From contig NW_008805064.1 in the NCBI RefSeq assembly GCF_000004825.1, positions 434,001-498,000 on the forward strand: a stretch of 64,000 nucleotides of DNA, read 5' to 3'. Both the position numbers and the translations under genes were made by a program. The notes below the pieces were generated by a model. That model was not told the origin of the DNA, searched no databases, and was given only the letters and a program-made list of their open reading frames with translations. Below, piece by piece: positions 12,301 to 25,897 of the stretch. Origin of the DNA: Heterostelium album PN500 (lineage: Eukaryota > Evosea > Eumycetozoa > Acytosteliales > Acytosteliaceae). Within the stretch, counting starts at the first letter, position 1, and the number at the start of each line of letters is the position of its first letter.

Positions 12301-15300
12301 GTAGTTCATTTGGTGACTCACTCAATGATATCGTCTATGCCAAATTTGATTCCCAAGCAATTGATTGCAAGTCATTCAACATATTCACTGAATGTATGAT
12401 TCCCAAGGGTATCAACAATAACATTGAACTCAAGATTGCATCCTGTGATTATCTCAATACAACACTTGTCAATGTCTATCAAAACCCAGTTATTACATCT
12501 TTGTCAGCAATACCCCAGCTCAACTCTCTTATAATTGGAGGATCCAACCTAATTCCTAATCAATTGCCATATGATCAAAACTCATGGATTGAGTTGACCA
12601 ATCAACAATCACAAATAACCAAATTCAATGAAACATTTGTTAATGAAGCCAAGATCACAGTGAGTACCAATGTCCTGCAATCACAATTCACAACCGTAAA
12701 AGTAGTAGTTGGAGGACGTCCTTCCAATGTCATGAATATTCAATACGACTTTAATGTATTTGTTCAACTTTATCAAGACAATAATTTTGATGGAATAAGA
12801 CAACCAAATGAACCATTGTTAACTGGAACAGTTATCTTCTCAACTGGAACTATCAACCAAACCATTTCTATAACTGGAAGTGGAGGTGTGCTCACTACAG
12901 CGGCTGGAATCTACTCTACCATCATTAGTGTCGGTTCCAACTTCGTGGCTCCATTGAATAACTTTAAGGTTGAAGTGTTTGGTAGTATCACCAATCAATA
13001 CTATATTCCAATTTGGGAAAAGAAATCTTGTGTTAAATCCTACACAGCGACCGACGGACAAACCATTGTCACACTCCAAGAAGGAACAATCAATTTGAGA
13101 AACTATGGAATTTGTTCCAATACTCAAAATTGTTTATATCCTATCACTGTTACTTCTCCACCTCAGTGTATTGCCACATCCACCAATGACGTTGTTACTA
13201 TTACCCAAGGAATTCCACTTACCCTAACATTCTATATGGATAACAATTTGAATGGAATTAAAGATGCCAATGAGAATGCACCAGATCCAAATGTTATTAC
13301 CATTATCTATTCAAAGGATGGAAGTGGTATTAACAATCAACAATTGGTGTCATCCGGACAAGAAACACTTTATGTTTCGAGTGGATTGCTTAAAGTTTCA
13401 TTCCAATTCGATCAATATTCAAAACCAACACTCTATTCAATCGTCAGTGGTAAAGCCTATGATATTTCCGGTTCAGTATCCGATTCGTTTGGATTCTACA
13501 AATGGAACTACGATTCTGTACCACCGGTTGCATTCTACAATTCATTGAGATATAAACTATCTCTCCCAGTCGGTAAATATAATTTACAAACACTCCAGAA
13601 TATGGGTTGGTCAGTTCAGAGCAATAAGATTTCCAACGGTATAATTACAGCAATCAATGCATTCAACAATAACCAAAGAGTTACATTCTCATCATCGAGC
13701 ACAGATATCAATTCGGTTGTTCTCCAAACCAATGCACCATCGGAAATCTCGGTTTCACCATTCTCCAATGTTTTGATTGAAGTATCCTATATCCCAATGT
13801 TCAACTCGTTCACAGGATTAGATCAAGCAGGTGGTCAAACATCCACTGAATTCTTCTCACCCTATCTTACTCTCCCATCGATTTACTATGGTACTCCAAG
13901 CTTCAGCAATTTAATGAATTGCCAATCTATCAATGGAAATCAATCACGTTTTCAATGTATAATACCACAGGGAAGAGGAACAGTTCAATTGTCAATGAAA
14001 TCAACATCACCATCACAAGAACAACTCTATCCATTCTCAGAGTACAAGATGCTCTACACAAACACTGTTATTCAAGGTACTGTCTATGAAGATACCAACG
14101 CTAACAATCAAAAAGCTTCTGATGAAAATGGTATTGCTGGAATTGTTGTTAAGCTTGGAACCACATTTACAACAACCACCAATGCTGCTGGTTTCTATTC
14201 GTTCACAGTGCCTTCAGACCAATCAAGTTATGTACTCTCTGTTGTTTCAACAGCCACCTTTCTTCCTACCAACCGAAATTACAGTCAATCCAACTCAATT
14301 GGTAAATCAAAACATTGGACTCCTCAGATACGGTAAGTTCAGAAAATGAACAATTGATTCAAATTTATCATATTAATTTTTTATTTATTTAGATACAAAG
14401 AAATGTCAAGTAACACTCACCTCAGGTACTAAAACAATGTATCTACAATATGGAACGTTTAACCTTGCAGACTATGGTTGGTGTAACCCTCAACTTAGTA
14501 CAACATGTACAATGAGTGTGATTTCAAGTACAACTCCACCAGATTGTGCTGTAGATTTCAATAACCTCTCCTATGTCAGAGTTAGATATGCCAACCTTGT
14601 CAATTTAAATCTCTACATTGATCAGAATTTGGATAATATCATCAATGATGGTCCTTCACCAGGATTATTCGAACTAACAGTCACCAAAATATACAATTAT
14701 TTCCCGGACAATTCATATTCTTTGGTTACATACACCGGAAGCACTAAAGCAAATATTGATGTTACAAACAAAATTATGGTTGAATTTACACCAGTCATCA
14801 ATACTCGACCAGTGGTATCTGGTTCTACACATATTATAACCAATGGTCAGACTTTGAAATTCCCATTCTTCAAATACCAATACTCAGCTCCATCTCAGAA
14901 ATTCTTTGACCAACCAGGTAACACTGGTCAAACACTCGAACTTCCAATTGGAGTGTATGAAAATGGCTATCTCTCTGGACTCCCAGTGTCTTGGGTAAAC
15001 AAAGTGAAATCATTCACAGTGGCCACATCACTCAAAGTTTTATTAGTCTACAATGCTAACTTACCAGACTCTTATGGTGTTGTATATACTGAAGGACAAC
15101 AAGGTGTTCCATCGCCAAATTTGTTGAAATTCGTTATTTTCTCAGATACCGCACTGGTCACAAACAACATCAATATTCCAAACACTGGTGGCTCGTTCAT
15201 AATTAACAATTGGTCAAGTCAACCTCCACAAGTTAGATATTGTCCATATACCGATGCCCCATATTCAATTTGTCCACAATTAGCAGACCAATCTAAGTAT

Positions 15301-16417
15301 CAATGTTCAATTCCCGCTGGTACCTATAACTGCAAAATCGAAATTAAATATGGAAATTTAGAAATGTATGGAAACTACCAATTCACCAGAATTGCACCCA
15401 CGATCACAGGATTTGTCAAACAACCATCGAGAACGTTTTCCACCGAACTTTTGATCAAAGGTGAAAACTTCCCCCCATCACAAGAACTATCTTCTTACTA
15501 TTCATATGAATCTTCCGTGAAAATAGGTGCATTATCTTGTGAATTGCTTTCATTCATCAACTCCACCACTATCTCATGTTTAACAGTTGCTTTTGGAAAT
15601 TCTCTTCCTGATGCCAGTGTCATCTCCTTGAGAATAACGAATCAACCAAATACTTACACCTATAATTTCAACTTCCTTTGTAAATATTTATAACACTTTT
15701 TCAAGGATATGAATTTAATTATACTTACCCTTTTGTTTAATTTTAATTCATTAATGAATAGCTTCGAAATGTGCTGGTGCTCAGATTAAAAATGGATTCG
15801 CAACATATAACTATGCAATTGGAACAAGTACAAACACTATATATACCTTTGATACTCTGGTTTGTTCGTGGTTCTGCTATTGCACTGTTGCCATGGATTG
15901 GCCTGCAAATAATCAAGATTGGAATGTTGCTATGAACTCAATGACATACTCTGCACCTAGACCAATATCATTTAATATGTATCTAACTGTATCATGTAAG
16001 TATTTTAAAATCTATTTGCACCTGATAAATAAACTAACAAATCAATTAAAAATAGATGCAAAATGTATTAGTATTACTCTTTATCGCATGCCAGGTACAC
16101 CTCGTCCAATCCCAAGAACCTTTGAGAAGGGAACTTATACATTTGATGCCGCCGAAGGTATGTATGCATTGATAACTCCACAAATCGGTTGCAAAGTTAT
16201 CTTGTTTTTGGATGACATAACAGCACTCAATGTGGTTTCATCATTCGATCCACTAAATTTCCCCAACTACCGATGGAAATCGACACCACTATCCAAAATC
16301 ATTATTTATGACTCCGATGATTATTACGGTGGTAACCCAGTGACACCAACCGGACCGCTTGTTTCTTCACCACCTCTACTTGGAATGGCCCAAGGTAACT
16401 TCAAAAAAACTTTATAG
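6369..16417 (+). CDS. giant secreted IPT/TIG-DNase II-SdrD-like adhesin
   Basis: Ten exons (6369-6720, 6824-7072, 7145-7420, 7515-8878, 8962-10380, 10460-11669, 11737-14301, 14393-15679, 15762-15995, 16056-16417) join in phase to 3105 residues. Order: signal peptide (residues 1-24, ending ASTYA); IPT/TIG-like beta repeats; a DNase II domain at ~500-935 with both HxK motifs, GHTKG (His614) and DHSKL (His893), plus the IIHSQP and CAGDSNR...GIRGGGA blocks; a ~600-residue region I do not recognise; at least four IPT/TIG repeats; then three SdrD/CnaB-like segments (DNNFDGIRQPNE, DNNLNGIKDANE, EDTNANNQKASDENG). No membrane helix or GPI signal is seen, so it is probably secreted. The exon 7 donor at 14302 (GTAAAT) was chosen for phase; the GTAAG at 14335 breaks the frame. 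It could also be two misjoined genes, but every junction keeps phase. Confidence 0.82.
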
Positions 16418-16825
16418 TCTGCTTTGAATCCAAACAATAAATATATCTTTTAATAGATCACCTAACTGATTGACGTATTACTATTATTTATATTAACAAC
16501 AAACAAAATCTATTTAAACGAACTTTAAATATGGGTACAATCATGATCAAAAAATCGACATAAACTCTGTCATTAGAGGGTACCTACGTAGGTAACTAAG
16601 TGAGAAACAGAAAAAAAAAGTTGGTTGAAAAAAATTGATTAATTTAAATATGAAAAAAAAGAAAAAATCAATTACAATATTTACCTTAATTTTGAAATTA
16701 TTAAAAAAGGTGACTGGTGACAAAATGATCAGTCTTGTGTAATTTTATTTTAAATTATAAAAGCTCGTCAAGATGTTTGTAATTTAAGATAGTGGAAGTC
16801 AGCAATGTTAAAACATTATGAGCGT
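16418..16825. other. convergent intergenic region
   Basis: 408 bp of AT-rich sequence lie between the stops of the adhesin gene and the oppositely oriented dioxygenase gene. An imperfect symmetric stretch GGTACCTACGTAGGTAACTA is at 16579-16598. No gene is seen. Confidence 0.5.
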
Positions 16826-18390
<1,565 letters not shown>

Positions 18391-20242
18391 TTTTGGATTG
18401 ATTTTGATTTTTTTGTTATATAAATAATTTTTTGGATTGGATTGGATATTATTTTAAAATTGAGTTTTAGATAGTTAGAGGTTATATATATATTTTCATT
18501 TGACTAAAACTTGGTTTGTTTAGAAATGTACTATTTATGTGGTTTTAAATACTTTAAAAACTTGAAGTAATAAATAAAAAAAATGTAAAAATAAATCACC
18601 TGGAGTCTAACGGTTAATCAATTGGGAGTTAGTATATCTTTCAAAAATTAGATCTTAATTGGAAATTATATAATTGAATTCATGCAAAACTTACTCTGTA
18701 TCTCGAAGAGTCCAATAATATGTAACTATATAAATCTGTTATAAATATAGTTGATTCTTTTGAACAGCAGAAAAAAAATAGTTCTGTGTGGATGGATAGC
18801 CCCAAATTTATTTTATTCTCATTTAAACTCCAAGGAATTTAAAGTATGGTCAAAGATTTTTTTTGTTGTTGTCGTTGTTGTTGTTGTTGTGGTTGTGGTT
18901 GTTGATGTGGGTTGTTATGGTTGTTGTGTTATTGTTATGGTTGTTATGGTTGTTATGGTTGTTGTGTTTGTATGGTTGTTATGGTTGTTATGGTTGTGTT
19001 TGTTGTCGTGGATGTTGTGTTTGTTATGGAGGTGTGGTAGTTGTTACTGAGTTGTGGTTGCTCGAACTGAGTTGAAAGAAAGAGATTGGGAATCTATCAA
19101 CTTTTAAGAGGCAAACACTCAAATGTATTTGCAGTATTCTTAATTTGAATTGTCGTATTAGATACTATATTAAAATTGAAATAAATCTTATTTAGCAAAC
19201 TTTCAATTAATTTTGAAGTTGGAGTGTATTAGATGCTATATATATTGTGTGAAAGTGAAAAGTATATCTGAATTTTAAACTTTCAATATTATTATTATTC
19301 TGCTCTATGTATGTTGTGGGCCAGCTGATCTTTTTGCTATTATTATTACTATTATTGCTATTGTTATTGTTATGATAGTGTGTTTAGATACTATGCTATT
19401 TGTAAACACTGCTTTTTGCACATTTATATATATACTTCTATATATATATATTTGATAATAGCTTGCTTGTTATAGATGTTTTAAGCGATATAGTAGTGAA
19501 ACGAAATAAACGAGTCAGTGTCTACAATTAAAAGAAGACGGGTGTTCAAAGTTTGAATTAATTTGAAGATGAAAAAATGATACATTCTAAAGCCAATAAT
19601 GTAAAATCATCACCCAAAAAAAAAAAAAAAAAAAATCATCTTTTTCACTTTTAAAAAATTTTTTTTCAGCAATTTTTGATTGCACATTACACAAAATAAA
19701 CTCGTGTTATACACATAACAAAATCGTCATTTTTTTTTATTCCACATTTGTACAATTATGAAAAGACAGATATCTCTTTAGCAAGATTTAAAAAGTTTAA
19801 ATTTATTATATATTTATATATCAATAAAGTTAAATTTACATTTATTATATTATTAGTTAAAATAATTGAGTCATTTCAAGCTTCTCCATTATCTCTACAA
19901 TTGTTTCCACAAATGTTTCACCATTTTTCTTTTTCTTTATTTCTGAAAGGGTGGTAGTGTTGCTGTGTGAATTGACCATCATATCATTGGTTTGACACAC
20001 CACACTGTCTAAATTTGTATTTATACACAACAAAGATAGTTTATCACATTTATTATTGGGTATTACTTTAATTTTGTGATTTTTTTTGAATCTAAGGTTT
20101 TATTCCCTGAAATCTGCTAGATTGATAATATAAAATATTTAAAAATAAACAGCTTAACAAAACAAAATGATATGAAACGATACTGTGATATTAAAATATA
20201 ATTGTTCAATCTATACACAGTAAATCATAATATCATTATGGT
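18391..20242. other. long AT-rich intergenic region with a G/T-rich repeat
   Basis: 1.85 kb separates two minus-strand genes. Apart from the G/T tract at about 18861-19045, it holds ATT/ATG-type simple sequence (19290-19370) and an A-run near 19619-19634. Short open frames on either strand lack starts, splice logic or conserved motifs. No gene can be supported. Confidence 0.5.
18861..19045. repeat. G/T-rich tandem repeat (TTG and GGTTGTTAT units)
   Basis: The plus strand is almost entirely G and T for ~185 bp. It begins as (GTT)n and passes into near-perfect 9-bp units GGTTGTTAT at 18921-18995, then GTT/GTG variants. Strong strand asymmetry is the obvious feature. Hydrophobic valine/leucine-rich open frames across it are artefacts of the repeat. 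Confidence 0.85.
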
Positions 20243-21019
20243 TTACTGTTTTTTATTCTTTTGTAACAATTTCATTATTCTCTGAGGAAAACCAATTGTC
20301 ATTCGCAAGAAGAACTTCTTGAAGAATTGATGACGACCAAACAAAGTTCCCCAGAACAACAGTACGAATGGGTAGCAAGTGAACATCGTAATAAAGTACG
20401 CTGCAGTGAATTGCCATGGTCCACCGAAAACAGTGCCCTCTACGTGCCAAAGATTCTTTAGGAGATAACGAACGACGTGCAAAGCCGAGGAACCAGTGAT
20501 AGCGAACACTACCATTTGATAACTCTTCTCGATGATCCATTTCTTACTCCATGTTGGATGGTGTTCATATGTATTATTTAGATATCTATATAAAAATGAT
20601 TTGTTTGCATTGATTCTATTTGGATCGACTACTTCACCTCCACCGTCTTGATTCTTTCCGTTAACTTCCATATTATTTTCACTGCTGCTGTTACTTCCAC
20701 TGCTACTATTTGAGGTGGAGGTTGACATATTTGATATCATATTTCTTCTACAACTACTATTATTAAATAATAATGTGTGACCTAATCCAATGGATGTGTT
20801 ACTACTATTACCACAACTATTAAATTTCTTAAACTGTTGATATTGCTTTTGTTTTATGTTGATATTGATATTACTATCAGTAGTGGCACTAAAATTAGAT
20901 ATACTATTGTTATTGAATGTGATTGCTGTTGGTAAAACAAAGGTTGATTTTGACAAACGTATACTCAATGATTGTCTGCTGCTATTTTTCAATGTGTTTA
21001 ATAATTTTTGTGTGATCAT
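20243..21019 (-). CDS. DUF6787-like membrane protein, probably mitochondrial
   Basis: A single exon of 258 residues. The start chosen is the ATG at 21019 (MITQKLLNTLKNSSRQSLSIRLSKS), because this N-terminus is a basic, Ser-rich amphipathic segment of mitochondrial presequence type. Residues ~30-150 are Asn/Ser-rich. The conserved part is the last ~100 residues: WIIEKSYQMVVFAITGSSALHVVRYLLKNL, a second membrane segment FTAAYFITMFTCYPFVLLFWG, then LFGRHQFFKKFFLRM. This two-helix pattern with a G-(R/Q)-x-x-F-F-(K)-x-(F/Y) ending resembles the small bacterial DUF6787 membrane proteins. The function is unknown. An upstream in-frame extension exists without need. Assignment to the family is from memory and by eye. 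Confidence 0.72.
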   Translation of the reverse strand: MITQKLLNTLKNSSRQSLSIRLSKSTFVLPTAITFNNNSISNFSATTDSNININIKQKQYQQFKKFNSCGNSSNTSIGLGHTLLFNNSSCRRNMISNMSTSTSNSSSGSNSSSENNMEVNGKNQDGGGEVVDPNRINANKSFLYRYLNNTYEHHPTWSKKWIIEKSYQMVVFAITGSSALHVVRYLLKNLWHVEGTVFGGPWQFTAAYFITMFTCYPFVLLFWGTLFGRHQFFKKFFLRMTIGFPQRIMKLLQKNKKQ

Positions 21020-21746
21020 TATTTTTTTTGTGGAAAAAAAAAAAGTGTTTATTGATATTTTTTTTAAAAACACAGATTTATTATTACTTATATTTAAGTA
21101 AATGATCAATTAATCATCCATAATTGGTATCATCATTCGTTTTAACAAAAAATAAAAAATTCATAAAAGTTTTTAAAAAAAATTGGAGTTGAGCGAATGA
21201 CATTAAGTAATGTCGTGTGAAGTTATCATCAAAAAAGAGGTCAGTGATCACAAAATAGGAATACATAACAATTATGTATCATTTGATTCATTTCATCAAC
21301 AAATCTAATATCTTTAGGATACTTTTTTATTTTTTTTAAAAAAAATATTCAGCAAATTTTTTTACAATCTTTTTTTTGATTAGTTACATTTTTTCATTTT
21401 CTTTTGTTTTATTTATAATATAGTTATAATTAATAGTATTTGAGTCGATTTCAAGTGTATACAAATATTAATAAGTCTGATTTATCATCAGCTGATGATA
21501 TGACCACACAGGTCAATGAACATAATGGGTTCGAATTGGTTTTTTTCAATTTTTTTTTTTTTTTTTTTTTTCAATTTTTTTTTATGATATTTTTTGGAAA
21601 AAGACCAAATTTGATATTTGTTTTGCTGATTACTCTCTTCTTTACTTTTAATTTAAATTCTAATATATTATAATATTTGTTCATCATATTTGTTGTTGTA
21701 TTTTTATAATTTGTTATTTTATTATTAATTATCATTAAGAATAGTC
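21020..21746. promoter_or_regulatory. divergent upstream region with stem-loop cluster
   Basis: AT-rich, with T-runs at 21551-21569. At 21484-21499 there is a 16-bp palindrome (ATCATCAGCTGATGAT), followed at 21500-21514 by a TGACC-ACACA-GGTCA stem-loop and at 21528-21538 by GGGTTCGAATT. Together they look superficially tRNA-like, but the parts do not fold into a cloverleaf. No gene is assigned. Confidence 0.35.
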
Positions 21747-23090
21747 ATGACTACACCAGATTTATCGGATCCATTGATTATGGAACATATCAAGAATGTT
21801 CAAAACGGCACTGAAAATTGGTGTGTTTTCGGTTACGTACCAAAATCCAATATAAAGATCAAGTTCTACGAGTGTGGTAACGGTGGATTGAGTGAGTTGC
21901 GTGAGGAACTCAGTGACTCATCAATTCGTTACGCCTACATTCGCTATCAGATCAACAACATGCCAAAGTTCTGCTATATCGCGTGGTGCGGTGACGGTGT
22001 CAACGGTCCAATCAAGGGATCGTTCTCCGGTCACGCCATCGAGTTTGCTCGCCACATGAAACCACTGCACCACCAGTTGAACGCGCGTAACGAGGACGAC
22101 CTCGACGAGAAGGCGATCATGGCGGCGCTCACCAAGGCCACCGGTGCAAGCTACGATTCCGGTGCCAAGAATCAAGGATCGTCGCGTGCCTCTGTCGCCA
22201 TCCCAACCTCGGTTGCTCAGGGTCGTATTGCCGCCACTCAATCGTCGGTGCAATCCAAGACATTCGACAAGAGCGACTACAACAAGAAGGACGAATCCGC
22301 TCAGTACTGGAAGAGTAACAACGCGCCTGTCGAGCCGGTCAAAGCCAAGCCAGAGCGTACCGACTACAACATCACAACTGAGCGTGAGAACTACTGGAAG
22401 CAACAACAACAGGAGCAACAACAAGAGCAACCAAAGCCAGCTCCATCGACTCGTCCAGCTGCCGGTGCACCAACTCGTACCGTTGCCTCACGTTTCCAAG
22501 AGGTCACTGCACAGCCATCGAATCCAGTCAAGCCACCACCACCCAAGCCAACTGGAAACATCGTAAGCAAGTTCTCACAAATGAAGGTACACGAAAGACA
22601 ACCAGAACCAGTACCAGAACCTGAGCCACAATACGAAGAGCAACAACAATACTATCAAGAAGAGCAACAACAACATTATCAAGAGGAACAACAATATGAT
22701 GATCAACAACAACAACATTATCAAGAAGAACAACATTACCAAGAGGAACAACAATATGATGATCAACAACAACATTATCAAGAGGAGCAACACTACCAGG
22801 AGGAACAACAACACTATCAAGAGGAGCAACCACAATATCAAGAGGAACAACACTACCAGGAGGAACAACAACACTATGAAGAGCCACAACAAGGATATGG
22901 TGATCAATCAGCAGGTTATGTTCAAGTCAAGGCATTGTATGACTATGCAGGTGAGAATGAAGGTGATCTTTCATTCGCAGTCGGAGACATCATTAATGTT
23001 TTAGATCAATCAGATCCAGATGGTTGGTGGCAAGGTGAACTCAACGGTAACACTGGTTACTTCCCAATGAACTTTGTCGAACAACTTTAA
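21747..23090 (+). CDS. abp1: Abp1/drebrin-like actin-binding protein
   Basis: A single exon of 447 residues. Residues 1-~130 form an ADF-H domain ([65 protein letters not shown]). A linker with [19 protein letters not shown]-like repeats follows, then a proline-rich stretch. Next comes a Gln/Glu/Tyr repeat tract (HYQEEQ units, ~300-390). The C-terminus is an SH3 domain ([40 protein letters not shown]). Family knowledge: Abp1 links F-actin and the Arp2/3 machinery to endocytosis, and in Dictyostelium it is implicated in pseudopod number. The 5' part of the gene is notably GC-rich, while the QEEQ region is simple repeat and likely length-variable. Confidence 0.93.
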   Translation: MTTPDLSDPLIMEHIKNVQNGTENWCVFGYVPKSNIKIKFYECGNGGLSELREELSDSSIRYAYIRYQINNMPKFCYIAWCGDGVNGPIKGSFSGHAIEFARHMKPLHHQLNARNEDDLDEKAIMAALTKATGASYDSGAKNQGSSRASVAIPTSVAQGRIAATQSSVQSKTFDKSDYNKKDESAQYWKSNNAPVEPVKAKPERTDYNITTERENYWKQQQQEQQQEQPKPAPSTRPAAGAPTRTVASRFQEVTAQPSNPVKPPPPKPTGNIVSKFSQMKVHERQPEPVPEPEPQYEEQQQYYQEEQQQHYQEEQQYDDQQQQHYQEEQHYQEEQQYDDQQQHYQEEQHYQEEQQHYQEEQPQYQEEQHYQEEQQHYEEPQQGYGDQSAGYVQVKALYDYAGENEGDLSFAVGDIINVLDQSDPDGWWQGELNGNTGYFPMNFVEQL

Positions 23091-23530
23091 AAAAAAAACA
23101 AAAAAACAAACAATCATTTAAAAACAATTTTATCATAATATTGTTTTGACAAAAACAAAAAAAATTAAAATAAATGTATTCCTAATAATCTGATTGCACA
23201 GTACATATGTTAATTAATATTATCACTTTTATTTTACAACCACCTATTCAGATCAAGACATCTGCAAACTTTCAAGCCAGAGAAACGAAATCTCAATTAC
23301 TTTTAAACTTGAATTCTTTTGTTTGAATTTTTTAAATTCTTTGAAGCGCATTGTTGTTTCTCATAGAACTCTTTTATAAAAGATTTTTATTTGATTTTTA
23401 TTTTTTTTAACATTATTATTATTTAACATTTAATTGTATTATATAAAATAAATATTTACAGATAGATATCACACACAAACACATATTTATATATTATATA
23501 GATAGAGAAAAAGAAATAAAAAGAAAAACA
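23091..23530. other. AT-rich intergenic region
   Basis: 440 bp between two plus-strand genes, with A-runs just after the Abp1 stop and AT-rich upstream DNA before the Rab escort protein start. Nothing else is seen. Confidence 0.5.
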
Positions 23531-25691
23531 ATGGATGAAGAGTTGAATCATGTGATTGATGAGAGTAGAGCTAATTACTTGGATAAAGATAATTATGATG
23601 TAATTGTTGTTGGAACTGGTTTTGTTGAATCTTTGGTTGCTGGGTATGAATAAATAAATTAGTGATTCAATTAGTGAATTAAATCAACAATATAGGCTAA
23701 TATTTTGATATAAAATATAATATATATATATATAGTGCATTGGCGAGAGTAGGTAAATCAGTATTACATTTAGATCAAAATTGTTACTATGGTGTCAATT
23801 GTAGTTCATTCACTTTGAATCAATTAAGTGATATGTTAACAAAGCCAAACGACGACAGCACTACTGCTTCTGTTGTTCAACCAATTCTAAAGAATCCTTA
23901 TATCTATTATCAGCAACCACCAACTCCACCAACACCTGCACAACTACCAACACAAGTTGAGCAACCAACACCTGTTGAACAACCAGTTGCTACAGAACAA
24001 CAAACAACAACAACAACAACAAATGTAGAGGAGTCAACAACATTAGATACAAATGATACTTCAGTAGAATCAACTACAACAACAACAACAGCAACAATAA
24101 CACCAGTAGTTGAAAAAGAAAAAGAAAAAGAAACAGTAAAAGATGTATTTAAAGTTGGTAGACAGTTTATTATTGATTTGTTCCCATCTTTGTTGTATGC
24201 CAAGGGTGCTTTGGTTCAGTTGTTAATTTCATCGTCGACCTCGAAATACTTGGAGTTTAAGACACTGGATAAGAACTACCTTTATGCAAATGGAAAACTA
24301 CATGCCATTCCATCGACAAAGGGTTCGATCTTCAAAGACAATACATTCTCATTGAAAGAGAAGCGTTATATTATGAAATTCATTGAATCCGTACGTTCCA
24401 TCGTAGGTGACAATAGCTCTACTGAAGAGAATAACACAGAAGAACAAGAAAAACAACAACAAACAGGTGAAACACTAGAGTCAGTAACAAAGAAATATAA
24501 AAACTTTGTTGAATTTGTAAAGAGCTATCAGATGTCATCGAACGTTGAGACATTCATCTTGTATGGCATCTGTTTGATTCATCCGAGATCGGTAGAGCAA
24601 GTCACCGTAGAGGAAGGTATTCTTTCGGTTCTATTATACATGACATCGTTGCTTGTCTATGGTGAATCACCATTCTTGATTCCATACTATGGTTACGGTG
24701 ATATTCCCCAGGCATTCTGTAGATTGTGTGCTGTCTTTGGTGGAACCTTCGTACTTGACCGTACCATCGGTTCGATCAACTTCAACGAAAACCAATACAC
24801 TGGAATCACCTGCTCAGCTGGACAGCCTCTCACCTCCAAGTATCTCATTGCATCGCCATCCGTACTGTCTCCCTACATCGAAGCGGCCAACCTCCAACCC
24901 CAATACACAAAAGAACAATAGTAAGTTTTCTTTTTCTTTACGTACCTACTTTAATATATCCATAGAATCAAATTAACTTGTATAATTTTATAGTTCTAGA
25001 TGTATTTTAATCACTGATAAAGTAATTGTTAATTCCAGTGAGTGTTCATATATTACTATACCACCAAATTCGATTGCCGGTAACAAGTCAACTATCAATG
25101 TCTATCAGATGGAGAATATCTGTGTTGCCAGAGGTTATGTTTTGATTCATTTCACTACTCTCTCGAATGGTGCAACTGCACGTGACGATCTAGAGGCTGT
25201 CGTCGAGACATTTGCAAAGAAGGGTTGTTTATATAGGGATATAGATGCTGACTCTAACAGCGACGCTAAAGACTCTAGACCCAATATCATTTGGTCTGGA
25301 TACTTTAATATGGATTTGAACACCTCTATCGTCAATAACAAATCGCCACTCTCTGAATTGATGCCAAAAGGTATCTTTGTTAGCTCGGATTCACCAATCT
25401 CTGCGTCAATCGACTACCAATCACAAATTAACGAGGCTAAATCAATCTTTTCAATGATCGTACCTGGTGTACCATTTTTAGAGAAAGTACCCGATTCTGA
25501 AGATATCATTTGGGTAAGTAGTTAATGTTTTATCATCCTAATTATAATTTAGTTATTCTAATTTTATCATTTAGAATTCAGAAGAAGAGCAATCAGCAAC
25601 CACAAATGAAACAACTACAACTACAACTACAGCTAATACTGATAATTCAAACTTAACCGAATCAAATAATAATGATGATAAACAAGAGTAA
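23531..25691 (+). CDS. Rab escort protein (REP/CHM, GDI superfamily)
   Basis: Four exons, 23531-23643, 23736-24920, 24994-25513 and 25575-25691, join in phase to 644 residues. The N-terminus has the GDI/REP dinucleotide-fold signature YDVIVVGTGFVESLVAGALARVGKSVLHLDQNCYYG, split by intron 1. A Gln/Thr-rich insert (~residues 95-180) follows, where REPs diverge from GDI. Then come VGRQFIIDLFPSLLYAKGALVQLLIS, KYLEFKTLD, and SNVETFILYGICL. GESPFLIPYYGYGDIPQAFCRLCAVFGGTFVLDR matches the conserved GDI/REP central block. Family knowledge: REP presents new Rab GTPases to geranylgeranyl transferase II. The insert and size favour REP over RabGDI (~450 residues). The last exon is an acidic/Thr-rich tail. 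Exon 2 ends inside a Tyr codon that would read as a stop if not spliced. Confidence 0.88.
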
Positions 25692-25897
25692 TAAAGTAAG
25701 ATAGATAATGCTTTTTTGTTTTGAAAAAATGAAGTGATTAAATAAAATATTTATTTAATAATGTGTGATTATATGTAGCCATAAATTAGTATAGACATAT
25801 TGAAATTGTTAAGTGATTGATTGGTATTATTGGTTGTATTGTATTGGTAGTGGTGATACTGAATTTGTATTGGTATGGTGTTGAAATTCCAAATTCT

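Noticed and set aside
18751-19075. Val/Leu-rich open frames on the plus strand
   Set aside because: They arise from the GTT/GGTTGTTAT simple repeat and carry no conserved domain.
19857-20070. Minus-strand open frame of ~68 codons ending ETFVETIVEIMEKLEMTQLF
   Set aside because: It looks protein-like at the end, but there is no start, no convincing splice acceptor, and the frame closes upstream at a TAA; a single extra A breaks the apparent longer frame.
21476-21545. tRNA gene upstream of abp1
   Set aside because: GGGTTCGAATT resembles a T loop, but its flanks cannot pair as a T stem, and the anticodon-like loop lacks U33. Kept only as a structural curiosity.
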